Source: Rutstroemia sp. NJR-2017a BVV2 (Eukaryota > Ascomycota > Leotiomycetes > Helotiales > Rutstroemiaceae). Taken from it: a DNA stretch of 64,000 nt. Shown in pieces: positions 1-13,000 of this stretch (positions within the stretch are counted from its first letter, which is position 1; every line of letters begins with the position of its first letter). The notes under the pieces were generated by a model. That model was given only the letters and a program-made list of their open reading frames with translations, was not told the origin of the DNA and ran no database searches. The DNA lies in contig NJPS01000012.1 in the NCBI GenBank assembly GCA_002946415.1, positions 248,001 through 312,000 on the forward strand. The letters run 5' to 3'. Made by a program: the position numbers and the translations under genes.

Positions 1-654
1 CAAACCGTGTAAACGGGCACGTCAAGCTTGAGACTGCCATTCAAGAATTGAGGAAGTTCGGAAAGTGGTAATTCGACAGGACTGAATCGTGACTTTACTG
101 GGCCGCCTGGTTGTGCGATTGCCTTTTTCGTGGGTTCAGAGATCAGGGGAGAATATTGAGCTACGTGTTTGAGTGTCCTGGAAGAAAAGTCAATATTGTG
201 GCCTGGTCACTAAGCTAGCTGTAAACTTCACTTTTCAGCAATGCGATCTAGAGAGGTGTCATCATAAAATCCGAAATCTCCAGTGTGAATGATATGGTCC
301 GCGCGTGCTTGCTTTGCCAGTTCATTCAGTGACCGTAAATTTCCTTCGACCTGTCAGTATAGCTGGATGTAAACCGATACTTTTTGCAAGCTCACCTCGT
401 ACGTCTGCAACGCATAACACTCTAATACCCCCGGTTTGAATGACCCGGCCATTGTTTGGTAATAATGGAGTGGCTCCGGGTGGAATTCCAGTATGCCCTC
501 CGACAGCACCGTTTGGCATGTAAGGTTGGTTGTAGCCTAGTTGTTGTGGTGGTCGTTGCTGAAACATTGTATCTGTTAGCTTTTGCTGCTGTGGAAATTT
601 TTGAAAGGCAGCTGAGTAGCTGAGCTGCTTTCCCGGAACAGTGTAGAGCGCCAT
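1..654 (-). CDS. DUF2433 metallophosphoesterase-like protein, 5' part (partial)
   Basis: The gene runs off the left edge. Exons read complement(1..177, 232..343, 396..654). The start is ATG at 654, in a Gln/Pro-rich leader of about 75 residues. The following text resembles the start of a calcineurin-like phosphoesterase fold: RVLCVADVRG joins across intron 1 to NLRSLNELAKQ, then HIIHTGDFGFYDD, where GD is the usual metal-binding position. Intron 1 must use the acceptor at 345-344 (GAAG) to keep frame; the more obvious CAG 7 nt upstream leads to a stop. The last visible segment (LSELPQFLNG, LDVPVYTV) fits the fungal DUF2433 family as I remember it. No substrate is known to me. Family assignment is moderately firm; the catalytic C-terminal part lies outside the window. 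Confidence 0.75.
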
Positions 655-1735
655 GAATGAAAATGTTCTTGGTAGGTGGCGAAGGAAGAAGTAAAGAGAG
701 GAAGTGTCTTATAAGATGTGAAGAGGTTATCGGAAATTTGGAATTTTACTTACAGTATTAGCCATAATTCACTGCAGAGGCGTTTGATCGCGTTGAATTT
801 TAGATAAGGAAAGCGTCAAGAAGGAACGTTTCTGTGCGCTTCAAGCTGAAGGAAGGTGCGGGCGATCGTCAAGACTCGATTAGACGGTATGGCGGGGGAA
901 CAGAAGGAAGGAGGTGAATATTTGAGGTGCCGGTGGTGTGAATATCTTGAGGAAGGTAGGTGCTCTGTAGATACAATACAGTAAGGTTAGAGTGTAAGTT
1001 TCGCGCGGCTGCTCTAACTATTTTGGAAACCTAAGGAAAAAGGAACCCCTAGAACCCCTGCAAGTCCTGATTTGCTCGGTTGCTGTTCGTTCACCCCCAG
1101 CCAAACTATCTACAGTCATATCAATGTCATTCATGAAACTCCTAATATCCAGGTTCTTTGGGTACTTCGGATGAGCAATCTTTGTACAGCAGTTTGTGTA
1201 AGGGAGGTAGGTGTACGTTGTGCCTGTTTCTCGCAGGACACTTGCCCAAAACTCAGACAGTGGGTTAGCTAAGCAGAGCCTATTTTATTTCATTAAGCCT
1301 AACTTTCCTATACTGAAAAAGAGATACCGGTAGTGTTTCCGGCCGAATATCAGACAAAGTCGACTTTGTTGTATATCTAAGGTTTGTGAATATGGGAAAC
1401 GGGATAAAGGTTGCCACTCAACAGATATTATACAGAAGAGAGGCTGCGTTTGTTCATAGAATGCATAAGATAATAAGTGCGAGCTTTGAACTCTGCTCCA
1501 AATCGCCACCTCTAACAAAACGAAATTCACTCCGTAGTGGCAATCTATATGCACACTGCTTGTGACATGTCACTTTAAGCTACCTCTGGAAATGACAAGG
1601 AGCCGTAGGTTATAGAGGGGTATCATTCGTCAAAAGTCTCTAAATCTCATACCTTATAAAGTGGTCGAACGCATCGTGCCATCGTGATAAATCGTCACGT
1701 AGTCTGTCTCTTCCATGTCCCTAATCATTCTAAAT
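655..1735. other. Intergenic region, DUF2433 gene to GEM1
   Basis: About 1.1 kb holding the upstream region of the DUF2433 gene and the 3' side of GEM1. Small ORFs occur on both strands with no recognisable domain. I see no RNA gene or repeat here. Confidence 0.5.
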
Positions 1736-3726
1736 CTAACCCATATTGCCGGTTCTTTTCCATATCATGGCCGCCGCCAGGAGCGCACAGACCGTGGCTC
1801 CGACTGCCATATATACAGCCGTCCTATCCGGTGGCTCCTCTTCACTCTTAGGGGATGCAACCATAGGATTCGTTGCTGCTTCTGCCAGTGTGACAAATAA
1901 CTCACTGATACTGTGCCACGTAACACTTACATGCAATGGGGCGTTCATATTCACACTCAATGCATATTCATCCGGTTGCATCTCTGATCTCTGTGTCGTC
2001 TTGTCCAAGTCGGCTTTTAAAGCTGTACAGATTGCTGGCAGTTCTTCCAGATATGGGTACTTTTGACGCAGGCGAACGATGTGTGAAAAAGAATCGGGAT
2101 CAGAAGAGTCGTATGTGTAGCAAAGAAGATCACATGCATCGAGCTTGGCGCGGTTTTCCAAGATGGCGGGCTCGAGTTCGCCAAGCTCCTCGAGAATAAG
2201 ATAGCATTGTTTGCCACCAGGGAGCTCTACGCTATTGACGGCAGTGCGAGGCTTTATCGTAGGTCGGTAAAGAGAATCGAAAGGCCGATTGAGAAAAGCA
2301 TCGAGGATAGACGATTTGCCAGAGTTTGAGGCGCCGAGGACGTAGCAAAGGATGACGTTGCGCTCAACCCTTGCCAGACGCCGTCGCCGCTTGCGTGGTT
2401 TGGTCACTTTGAGGGCGGACGTAGTTGATGCCCGTGGACCAGGAGTAGGTTCAAATCCTAAGTAGGCAAGATAGGACAGTGTGGTTGTGGGACTGATGAA
2501 CGTAGTCATGCTCCATTGTGCAAGCCAACCTTGAAGCGTTATATGCCCTGCTTCATTACGAACGGTGGATAGAGGAAAGGATGACTCAAGCCAATACTGG
2601 GGAAGCCCAGGAGTGGGTGCAAACAGAGCTTCTAGTTCGTTGTCGTTTAAGCCCCCGTCGTTATCTTTGTCAAACAAGAGAAACAGATCCACGAAGAAAC
2701 GATACCCCGCAGGACTGAGCTCTGCAGAAGCATGCTCCGGTATTTCCAGAGTAGGATGGAGGAAACTATCCTTCAAGCTTAAGCTATCTGTGTAGTGGTA
2801 TTTGCGGAGGATGATCCATATTGTCTCATGTCTGCCCTTCTCTGCAAACATTTTATTGAGATGTATAAATCCTTTCCTATCAATACCCTTCTCCATATTG
2901 GAGCTTGGAGAGGCTCTACTTATCGACAACTTGATGTTTTCCAAATCGTTTGGAGCTAGTGGCTTTTCAAAGCACTTAGTTTGGAAGTCTTGCATCTCCC
3001 CATCGTTCAGATATCCATCCTGATCCTTGTCGTTCAGATAGAATATCCTGTTCAGCGCCGCAACACATGCAGGCTTCAGGTTTCCTTCCTTAGAATCGAA
3101 AAGCGGTGCAATCGGATGGGTAACAGCCTTTTGACATAGAAAGAAGACTTCATTAACATTATGATGTTCCCTAGCGCTCGTCCTTATGCACGAGTCGATC
3201 TCCTTGAACTCTGCCATAACCGGTAGCATCTCATCCTCCACAACCTGAGCAGTATTCCCATTCGTAGTAAGGTCTGACTTATTCGCACATAGCACGACCG
3301 GTACGTTGACACCTAGGGAGCGGAAGTAGGGCATCCAAAACAGGGCCACCCGTTCATAGCTGTAGTGATCTGAATATACCAAAAGGATGACGTTCGATTT
3401 CCGAATTTCCTTCCGCAAATTGTTACGCTCTTGAGGCAATGCAGATGTATCGACGATCGTGGTTGTGACGTTCTCTGGTGTGCCAATACTTGGCGGTATT
3501 GTAATTTGGGGGAGGACGGGTTGGATCTTGTTCGTCACAAAGACATCTTTGACAAGCGAAGTGATGAGACTAGACTTCCCCGCCCCCTCATCTCCACAGA
3601 CACATATCCGTACTGACATATGCATCGTCAGTATGAAGCTGGACGAAGCTTGCACACGAACGAGGTGCTGTGAAGCTAGACGAAGCGTGCAAACGGAGGA
3701 GACGCTGTGAACTGACCTGCAGCCAT
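1736..3726 (-). CDS. GEM1: Mitochondrial Rho GTPase Miro/Gem1
   Basis: Outer-membrane GTPase that controls mitochondrial shape, inheritance and, in yeast, ER-mitochondria contact sites. Exons are complement(1736..3612, 3717..3726), giving 628 residues, the family's usual size. The first exon codes only ATG GCT GCA G; splicing gives [13 protein letters not shown], the expected N-terminus. The longer unspliced reading from 3655 would add 11 unlikely residues. In order: GTPase 1 with P-loop GDEGAGKSS near residue 8; EF-hand loops [13 protein letters not shown] (about 200) and [14 protein letters not shown] (about 320); GTPase 2 with P-loop GASNSGKSS (about 440); and a C-terminal tail anchor of hydrophobic residues followed by WKR. 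All family landmarks are present. It lies head-to-head with creC. Confidence 0.96.
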
Positions 3727-4526
3727 GTTTGTAGCCTTGTATGACGAGGCTATTGAACTTTCATTTCATCCCTGCAATAGGACAATCTTATAGCTTCGAC
3801 CAATAGGAAGGTTAACGGACTCGGAGAAGTTTCAAAGGCTACGCTCGAGCTGGCGTAGGTAATGTGATACTTGATACACGCTTAACAAACTTCTTCGAAC
3901 TCCGAGAGACGCGGTCGTATATTTGGAGGGGAGAAAAATAATGCTTGTTGCGGCTGTTTAAAACAGGAAGCCGATTCGGATGTTGGCTGTCACCAGACAA
4001 TCATGGCCAAAAGAGATTTAGGTGATGGGCCTTTCTCCACGTTTGTGGTACATTAGCGTCGTTAGTGCCATCGTAAGCCTCGACACAACCCCAGCGTTGC
4101 TCAAGGAATCCCTGGACCTCTGTTGCTCAGTGCTAGGAAGGCCGGAAGGTTCAGAAGCAAGTCGTCGTCGGTGTTTAAATCTTGGAACGTCTGCGCCTTA
4201 CATCCGCCAATTCCTTCACATAACAGAAGACTCAATTGCGGTTTGCACTTATTCCTGTGTTTATTGTCTTCTCTATTTATGTCTTGGATATCGATCCATT
4301 GAATACCACGACCTATATTTCCCTCGAGAGCTTGTACAAAGGCCTACTACCCCACACTTGTACCTGCAGAAACCAATAATAGCTTGATCGACAGTTATTA
4401 CTCTCGAGCAATTGACTTCAGGATAACAATCACATCCTCTTATCGCTGTACAATTTCGGATCATATAGGAAGGACTTGGAATAACTCGGGTCCGGGTCTG
4501 CGCGACGCAGACGGTGAATAGCCGTC
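3727..4526. promoter_or_regulatory. Divergent promoter region GEM1 / creC
   Basis: 800 bp separate the start codons of the two divergent genes, so both core promoters must lie here. A CCAAT box is visible at 3800-3804. A 121-codon ORF (4022-4387) has no recognisable features and I treat it as chance. Confidence 0.4.
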
Positions 4527-6904
4527 ATGTTGTGAGTAGCATTCGTGTATTCTATTTATCCAAGGTCCATCAGACGAGCTCGTGCGCATTATGCTGATGG
4601 CGTCGTATCTCGCAGTGTGTTACCGCCACCCCCGCGATACCCTTCGCAGGCAGCCTACAATCTCGCCGTTCAAAATGGTATGGCGGTGCCGATGATCGAA
4701 ACCAACAATATCCTCAAGCATCCCGAGGGATCGCTGACCCAACTACTTGTCGGCGAAGGTGGGAATTTATCTAATGAACCTTGGGAGCTTTATGCTAAAG
4801 CCCGCCGTAGGAACGTATACATTACGAGACGATTTATGGCTCGCGACGCCTCCCCATCATCCTTCTGAAGTTCCTGTGTTAAATCCGAACCCATTGGCGA
4901 CAACACCACAGCCCGCAACTGCTGGAACCAAACTTTCATTACTATCTTTCAGCTCAAAGTCCTCGGCTCCCAATCTATACAGACTTGATACGAACAGGAG
5001 TAGCTCTCAATCTGCGCTTGCGCAGTCGAGTATTCAGGAACATCCGTACGAGAATCGTAATTCCACAGATCTAGTCCCTGGCAGCAGTGATGGTGGAGGG
5101 ACTTCAGTCAATGGCAGTGCGAGAGCTACTGTATCGATAGGATCAGCTCCGGCATTCGGGGAAGGGAACTCAATGCTGTCAGTAACAAGCAAAGATGCTG
5201 GGAAACGCCGAAAACCGAAGAATGGACTTGTGAAAAGTAATTCCTCGTTTATCTCGCGATGCATCGTCCATGAGAATTTAGCCAAAAGATTACAAGAGCG
5301 CCCCAGCGATGGTTATTTTGCGTTCGCAAACATTAATCGGGCGTTTCAATGGTTGGATTTATCCTCTCCCAACAAGGTGAGTTAGCCTATAAGTTTAAGA
5401 AAATCAGAATTTGACATCCGAATAGCAAGACCATCTTATGAAGATCCTGTTCACGAAGGGTCACTGTCTGTGCCATGATATTAACCCTACCACCAAGGCA
5501 CCCAATCACGTTGATCTAATAATGGGCTTTTCTACCGGAGAGATCATCTGGCTCGAGCCCATGTCACAAAAGTACACACGATTGAACAAGAATGTGAGGC
5601 TTCTTTTTCAAAATTATATGTATCAGGTAACTGACATTGGCAGGGAATAATAAATTCGACACCAGTATCAGAAATCCGGTGGATTCCAGGTTCAGAGAAC
5701 CTTTTTCTTGCAGCACACATGGATGGTTCCCTTGTAGTATACGACAAGGAAAAAGACGACGCAGCATTTTTACCGGAAGAGGGTGCTGTTGATACTAACG
5801 GTACTACTCAAAACGACGGGAACGTTGATCCTTCTGCCAAACTTCACATCGATAAATCGGTGCATTCGAAAAATCAGAAATTCAACCCTGTTTCCTTTTG
5901 GAAATTGTCTAATCAGAGAATCAATGCTTTTGCTTTCTCCCCCGACAACAGACATCTAGCAGTTGTTTCTGAAGATGGAACCTTACGAATCATTGATTAC
6001 CTGAAAGAACAGTAAGTTCTTGAGCCCCGTTAAATGTTGCAACTTCTAACCGAATTAGATTGCTTGATCTCTACTCGAGTTACTACGGCGGCTTCACATG
6101 CGTTTGTTGGTCACCGGATGGCAAATATGTACTGACCGGAGGCCAAGACGACTTAGTATCTATCTGGTCAGTCGCCGAATCCGTTATCGTTGCTCGTTGT
6201 CAAGGACATCAGTCTTGGGTGACAGCCGTATGCTTTGATCCCTGGCGTTGTGATGATCGCAACTATCGTTTTGGTAGTGTAGGAGAAGACGCGAAACTTC
6301 TACTCTGGGATTTCAGCGTCGGGATGTTGCACCGTCCAAAGGCTGTAAGTATCTTAAGGTCCCATGTTTCAAGTCCCACCACTAACACAGCTATTAATTC
6401 TAGGGCTCAGTCCGCCAACGAGGTAGCATATCCTCCCGCTTCCCCGGCTCTCTCCAACGAGTCGAAACAACAGGAACAGTAACTACCCGGCTGCGCTCCA
6501 ACTCAAACCTGTCCAATAGCTCGCAGCAACAAGACCGCTCCGGGACAATCGAACACCCAGTTGAGCCACGCGCGAACATTCCAGTACTCCCTCCTGTCTT
6601 GAAGTACCCACCTACTCCTCCTATCGCTCACGATGAGCCGGATGCGAAATCGCATGATTCGAAAGTTGTCAGTGAGGATCCGTTGTGTTGGTTGGAGTTT
6701 ACGGAGGATGCTATTATTACGAGTTGTAAAACCGGTATGTGTGAATGATTATTGTCATATCTAGAAATAAATTCACGAGGTGTGAGAGAGAAGAGCAGAG
6801 GAGAGAACACTGCTAACGAGATTCGTCTCACAGGTCATATCAGAACATGGGATAGACCGAAAGATGGAGTTAATGAAAGCGAAACTACGCTGCACTCTTC
6901 GTGA
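4527..6904 (+). CDS. creC: WD40 protein CreC (carbon catabolite repression)
   Basis: Exons 4527..4531, 4616..4758, 4811..5376, 5426..5593, 5644..6011, 6059..6344, 6404..6734 and 6834..6904 give 645 residues in one open frame. The first exon codes only ATG TT; splicing gives [11 protein letters not shown], the typical CreC start, then [16 protein letters not shown] after the third exon joins. A Ser-rich segment is followed by WD40 repeats, for example [21 protein letters not shown] and the last blade ending in HIRTWDRP. In Aspergillus CreC binds and stabilises the deubiquitinase CreB; the animal relatives are WDR20/DMWD, partners of USP12/46. By analogy it acts in the cytosol to keep a deubiquitinase active in carbon repression. 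Seven introns of 48-99 nt. Identification is firm; function is taken from the family. Confidence 0.93.
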
Positions 6905-7573
6905 GATTAGAATTGGGGTTGGAATTGGAGCCCCTTTTGGACATAGGATGTGATTTGATACTTAGTATTCGTGCATAGCTGTGCAGATAGAGAGCGGATG
7001 ATCAGAGGATGAGTCAGATATGTTTATAGGAGTTTGATCGAAAAGTACTTGTCTGGTGGAAGATTAGATTGTTAGGAGGTCAAAAATACACCGACCTGTG
7101 GATGAATGAGTGTATGTTTAGTATTGGTTACTCTAGTTCTAGATACCTATTCATTGCGGATCATTATTTTGTTGTGATTCTTGGGCGGGGTTCTCTGTGT
7201 AGAGGATTGGTTCTCTTGTGATGTGGCTTTCTTTTCTCAATCCATGAAATAATACTATATTTGGTCTACGACTACAAGTCGCTATGTCATAGGTAATGAT
7301 TTGTAGTGTTATCCAAACTTCTCTACTTGGTAAAGATGATTTCTATGTAGGTACGTAACTAATTGGTAGACATCTACATTTGCGAACTCTGTATAACAGG
7401 ATATTTCCAAGATCTTTGAGCCACGAGTCCCCTCTATCTTAAACTCAAGTAGAAGACATATGTATTGCACACCAAAACTTTTCTCACACCCCTCCCATCA
7501 ATCCCAGCTATCCAAGAAATCCAACTCCCCAACTCCCAAACCCCTTCATCCTCATAAAACGCCAACCCACTCA
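6905..7573. other. Convergent intergenic region creC / Smr gene
   Basis: 3' regions of two convergent genes. No ORF or RNA gene that I can support. Confidence 0.5.
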
Positions 7574-9328
7574 TCACCCCGCCCACCCCGTAACAATCAA
7601 CACCCCCGTCCCCACCTGCACCTTCCAGCCCTCCCTAATCAACATCCTCGCCACCGCCGGCCCCAACTTCCCCTTCCCCCCCTCACTATGATACCCCACG
7701 CCCGTCACAATCCTAAACTTATTCTCAGCCCTCCTGCCCCCCACCCTCCTCCTCTCCTCCTCCACTCCCGCCCACCACCCCCCCACCCTCTCCCTCACAA
7801 TCCGCACCGCGTCCCGCACCCCCAGTCCATGCAAATCCAGCCCGTCCCTACAACTCTGCATATCGACGAGCCGTTCCGCAGCCGCTTCGCCCGCCGCTTT
7901 CGCGCGCGCGTCAGCGTCGCGCCCCAGTTGCGAGTAGTAGGCTGCGGCGCCGCCCATGAGGGGGGAGGATTTGGATTTTTTGTAGAGCGCGCTGGCTTGT
8001 GTGAAGTAGGTGTTGCGGGCGAGGAGGTGGGGGGTGGGGTTTGTGTCGGTGTAGGGGGAGGGCCTGGGGGTGGGGAGATGCGTGGGGTGGATGGCGTTGA
8101 TGGAGAGGGGTTTGGCGGGGGAGGAGGGGCTGGGATCGAGGTTTAGGGGGGGAGGACGGAATTCGATTTGGATGGTGGGTTTGGTTGATGTAGAGCTGGA
8201 TTGGGAGGTGAGCGCTTTGGCGAGTTCGTGAGCGTTGGAGGTGGAGGGGTGGGTTAGTTGGACGAGGGCTCGAACATGGGTTCGTGGGAGGGAGGGGAAA
8301 TCTTGAGAGAGTTCCATGGTGTTGATTTCCATTTGGGCATTTTCTGGACTGTCGTCTTCGATCGTGGGATAGATTTCGATGATGGCGAGGATGGTGGCCC
8401 GTACTGAGGCGCCGTTCTTGTGGTATATCGAGCTGACTTGTTGCATGGGCATGCCAGTTTTCTCGCACATGAATTCCACGTCTCTTCTGCCTGTCTCCCA
8501 TTTACTTGGGCCGATTGGTGAGACGGGAGAGTCCGAGGTAGGACTGCTCAACGAGTCTTCAGTTCGACGACCGTTGCGCTTCTTTCCCTTGTGCTTTCGT
8601 GATTTGGTAGGCATGCTGCTATCTTCAGAGAAAGCCTCAATACCGCGCCTTCTGGACCCTGTTTCCTCGAGAAATGCCTGGGTAAGCAAATCGTTGATTG
8701 CTAAATTGATATCTCCCTTGACCTTCTTCAACGAGAACTTAACATCAAACGGCTTGAGAACAGGAAATGTCCCAAGCAAGAAAGCCTCCTTGCTTGTGTC
8801 ATCCATAGCCTCTAGAGAATCTGTATAACCATTATTGCCCTCCCCCTCTTCAAATTCCGAACCCTCCAACTCCAACGACGACAACCCCTGACTCAAAGAA
8901 GCATCATCCGTAACACTGCTCCACCCAGGCTGGCTCCTAGCACTTATACTTCTATTCGCTTCATCATTTCGCCCAACAGGGGAATTTTTGTCCTCCACAT
9001 TTTCGCTGTCGCCATTTGTATAGATACCCCCACTACTCCCACTAGGATCAAAACCAGTAGCTTCTTCTATTTCCGCATCCTGTCGTATCATATCAAGAAT
9101 CATGCGCGCATTCTGCACCTGTGCTTCGTCTGCGAGATCATGGTCTGCGATTATCGCGAGAAAGGTGCCGGTGTCGAGTGGAGGGCAGTATTCTGCCTGT
9201 AAAAAGTGTTAACATGCAGATTCAGATAAGAAAATAGAGCAAAGAATATGCGAAGACATAAATATCTAGCAAATCCATGTCGACATACACACCTCCATGC
9301 GATCTCTTAACTCATCAGTATTCACCAT
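7574..9328 (-). CDS. CUE-like, DUF1771 and Smr domain protein
   Basis: Exons complement(7574..9196, 9293..9328), 552 residues. The first exon begins MVNTDELRDRME and joins AEYCPPLDTGTFLAI, matching the fungal pattern of an acidic N-terminus followed by a CPPLD-type motif. A CUE-like helical segment lies near residues 150-193 (VKGDINLAINDLL), DUF1771 near 403-463 and Smr at about 468-552, with the signature LDLHGLGV and a GVGYHSEGGKGKL loop. Smr domains nick or bind nucleic acid; related eukaryotic proteins (Cue2, N4BP2) act in no-go mRNA decay, so an RNA-quality-control role is possible but inferred. Base composition is odd: the + strand switches from C-rich (7500-7900) to G-rich (7960-8160) inside the coding region. 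Confidence 0.87.
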
Positions 9329-10072
9329 TTCCAGAGCAAATGCAGCAAATTGTGCACTTGTCGCAAAGGGTAGTTTAGCCCCAGAGGATGTGATTTCTTC
9401 ACACAAAGCTGGAGATCAGATTGGCCAACATGCTTTTGTAGGTTATATAGGTAGTAAGTAGTATAGTTTTCTGGCGCATTCTGGTACTGGTTCTCTTACT
9501 GTAATTTATTTCACTAAAGATCGGTCACTAAAGATCGGTCTTTCGACACAGTAGTGAAGTCATCCATTAGTGCTTGGTAATGAAGGAGTGTACCCGAATC
9601 CGATCCTGAATCTGTACCTGCTTAAGCCCGAAGGACCCTAGTTTCAGCTAGTCAGTAGGTTAATTGGTCGAGTCCACCAGGTCCCAGTGGGGATAACCCA
9701 GGGCTCAAGTCGTCAAAGCCAGAGCATGACTTTAGGGCAACGCACAAGGCCAAGAGGAAACATACGGAAGAGGCTATTACTGGGGGAGAATATTTTCTTT
9801 CTAACTAAGTTGCAAAAGTAGAAGTAAAGCTAAAACCTTCCTGTCATATTGTGTTCCTCCACAAGTTGTGCGCCAAACGACCATCCATGCGATTTGACTC
9901 CCTCCACAAAAGGGAGTTGGGGGAATGTGAAGAAAAAACTCGTGAATACATCGGATGCTGGGAAAGCACACCTTTTTCGTCCCCCCCACAGGAATAGATA
10001 CCCTTATCAACCCTGCTGAAACCCCATAACCCATGTGCGCCTAACTCGGCTCAATCGCTATTAACAAAGCCC
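9329..10072. other. Intergenic region, HECT 3' side to Smr 5' side
   Basis: Upstream sequence of the Smr gene and downstream sequence of the HECT ligase gene, same strand. It holds a 14-bp tandem duplication (9512-9540) and small ORFs without features. Confidence 0.5.
9512..9540. repeat. 14-bp tandem duplication
   Basis: Two exact copies of CACTAAAGATCGGT at 9512-9525 and 9526-9539, about 190 bp upstream of the Smr gene's start codon. Confidence 0.9.
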
Positions 10073-13000
10073 CTATGACAGATGGAAAGCTCCTTGCCCT
10101 TCCTTAATGGCAGTATTCATACGGCGTCTCATTACGTCAAGATTGCTATAATCGGGCAATTTAAGATAGTTGACACATGTCATGACACTTGGTAGATAGT
10201 CGTCAGAAGTGTACGGTGGCTCACTAGGTTTGCAAACCACTGTGAACATTGGCGTAAGGCTTTTGAATCCTGTCCTTACATCAGCTACAATTCATTTAAC
10301 AATCATGATATAAGGGCGACTTACCGCCGATAGGAAGTTTCGGGCTTCCAGTTGTAAATTGGAGGAAGTCCCGACGTTCTGCTAGATTGAGCTCACTCAT
10401 GGTTTGAAGTAAGTTCTTCACACTCTTGCTATCCATATTGAAACCGTGGTCTGCCTTGATGGAATCCATTAAAGCTAAGAAGAAATTAGTATGGAAAATG
10501 GAATGGATCATATGGTTTATACTTACTCTCAAGAGACCAATCTTCCTCAATCCTACCAAACAACATAACCAATTCGTCGGGCGTAAATGCACTCAAAGCA
10601 GAATATGGGAAGACCTGTGTAAATCCAGCACGGAAGGCATCAACTTGGCGTTGAACACCACTTCCAAGTGTCATATCAATAACCTTTTCAAGGTAGAGGT
10701 CCACGTTGTCAATAGTGACGGCAATGTGTGAGCCATTAGGGAGTAAATCGATAGGATAACCGGGAAGGGTAAAGTCGAGACTGAGATCTTCAATACGAGC
10801 ACCATCGATTTCTAGCGCCTCGGTCGCGGCAACTTTCTGGGCAGGGGTTAAAGCACCGTTCTCAGCAATGGCCTTCTTCGCAACAGCAAATTTCTTGATC
10901 ATTTTGAGAGACTTAGCCAGTTGCTCATCGACAGTCTTGACTGCACCAAGGGAAGGAGTGACAGGCTTCGACTCATCACCTATGCGGAAAAAGGTTGGAT
11001 TGAAAGAGACGTCAATGATTCGAGAGTCGATCATAGATCTAGCGACGAATTTACCAAGCATCTTGAAGAGGTGAAGGATTCTTTTCCCATTCTCGTTTGA
11101 AGCCTGCTCTTCACTCATTGGGGCAGGGAATAGACCGCGAGTACCAAAAGCGTACTCGTCTGCATCGTTAGCATCGGTCTCTCGCCAGAGCTTTAGTTTC
11201 TTTTTCGAGAACTCTTTCGAGACTGTGGAGTAAAACTCTAGAGTGGGGCCGAGTCCAGTCCCGACTTCCTCGAAATATTCTACCTCCAGAATACTTTGAG
11301 AGGCACCATATAGTTCCATGACTTTCAAGGCCGACTCTAAAATCTTCGATCGCGAAATACGGACTTTTTGGCGCTGGAGACGACCCAAGAATGGGCGTTC
11401 ATCACGATGGCGATCTCGACGAGACTCATCTGCAGATTGTGCATTCTGCCACCTAGTCATCGATCGCGCATAGCCAAATGACGTGGACTGGAGGAACAAA
11501 TGTCGAGTTTCGAAAGGGAACAAAAATGGGTAAAGTCTGGCTAGGTCTTCACTCCAGCTTGGTAGGCAGTTACTGGCGACGATCAGTGGTTCTTCGAGTT
11601 GCCTATTTAATTTCGCGGTAAGCTTAGTGTTCACAAATTGTGACAGAGGCTCGGCATTCAGCTTTAGGGTGTCTTTGTTTTCCGCCAAAACGTCGTCTAA
11701 GTTTGCGTTCAGTGCATGGAGGATGTTAAGCAGCCGTAGGATTGAAGAGGTAGCAGGGTGTTTGTCCAATGATGCCGGGATCCCTGAGGCAGTGGTCTCT
11801 GTGCTGACTTCAGCTGCTTGTGAGAGAGAGCTTGGTTCTGGCGGTGGAGGTCCTGGGACACGCTTGAATTTGATAGGATGGATAGCTGACCAAACACTTC
11901 GACTGGAAGAATCTTCAACAGGGTTAGAAGTTCCGTGAACAGCGCGGTAAATAGTGGTCTCGTTAGCAATGACTTTGTCATCTAAGCTGAACTCAATATG
12001 CCAATCTTGAGGTACTGCCTGAACAGCAGCTGCATACGACATGGGTCTTGAAGATGTAGGCGGGGTAGAGAGTGCTGCTTGTGCAGCCATAGCGTTCTGC
12101 AAGGCGGAGGTGCTTCTCGAAGGGTTTGGTACAGTCTGGGACGGTGTTGCAACTCTAGTGCCATCTTCCTTACGAGCTGTGACTTTGCCACCTACAGCCA
12201 CTTCAAGATTGACGGCGGTCGGGTCGCTTGGGGATTCTTCATCCATATCTTCTTCCAAATCACCGACGATAGCATCAAGGGCAGCGCTGTCTTCCATATC
12301 ATCGTCCTCACTCAGTTGTCTCTCATCGGCGCATTCGAGGGCATTAGCCAAGCTATCCTCTTCCTGCATGGGCGGGGGTGGTGGAGGAGGTTCAGTTTGC
12401 GCTTGTTGCCGTCGACTAGAGCGCCGAGTAGGGGCTTTCTCTTGCGGCGTGTTTGTCATGGATTGATCAGCTGAACCCGGAGTAGCGGCAGGATCCGTCT
12501 TCGACTTCGACTTGCGAGGCGTTCGAGAAGTTGAGGTTGCAGGAGTATTTGATGAGGCTGCAGTTGCGGCTGCGAGTCGTGCTTGAGCATTTGGAACACC
12601 GGCATAAGGATTGGGTAAGCCGGCTGCAGCCAAAGCCGCAAGGGCACCCGAAAGACCGTCACGAGCTCTAGCAGGACGACGATCGGAACGATCAGACATG
12701 CTGATTCGTGGACGCAGATAGTCATCTAGAGCCTTGAAAGTAGCAATCGCATGGATAGATACCATGATATTACGGAACGATCTTGGAATATCAGAATCGT
12801 CATCAGCGACAAGCTTGAGGCGAATTTGTTTGGCAAGCATCGATGCGGCGCTACTTCTATTACCGTCAAAGGTATTTTGATGGACTGTAACTACCTCGAA
12901 ATGCTCAGATCGGCTCAATAGATCCTGCAATTTATGGATAAGGAGGCTGAATGGAGTAGCCGGGGAATCTGCAGTCGTGGTCTTGGGCTTTTTCGCGACG

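Noticed and set aside
2448..2460. tRNA T-loop-like string GGTTCAAATCC
   Set aside because: Lies inside the GEM1 coding exon; no acceptor stem or anticodon arm around it.
4022..4387. 121-codon ORF between GEM1 and creC
   Set aside because: No domain, no neighbours in frame; lies in the divergent promoter.
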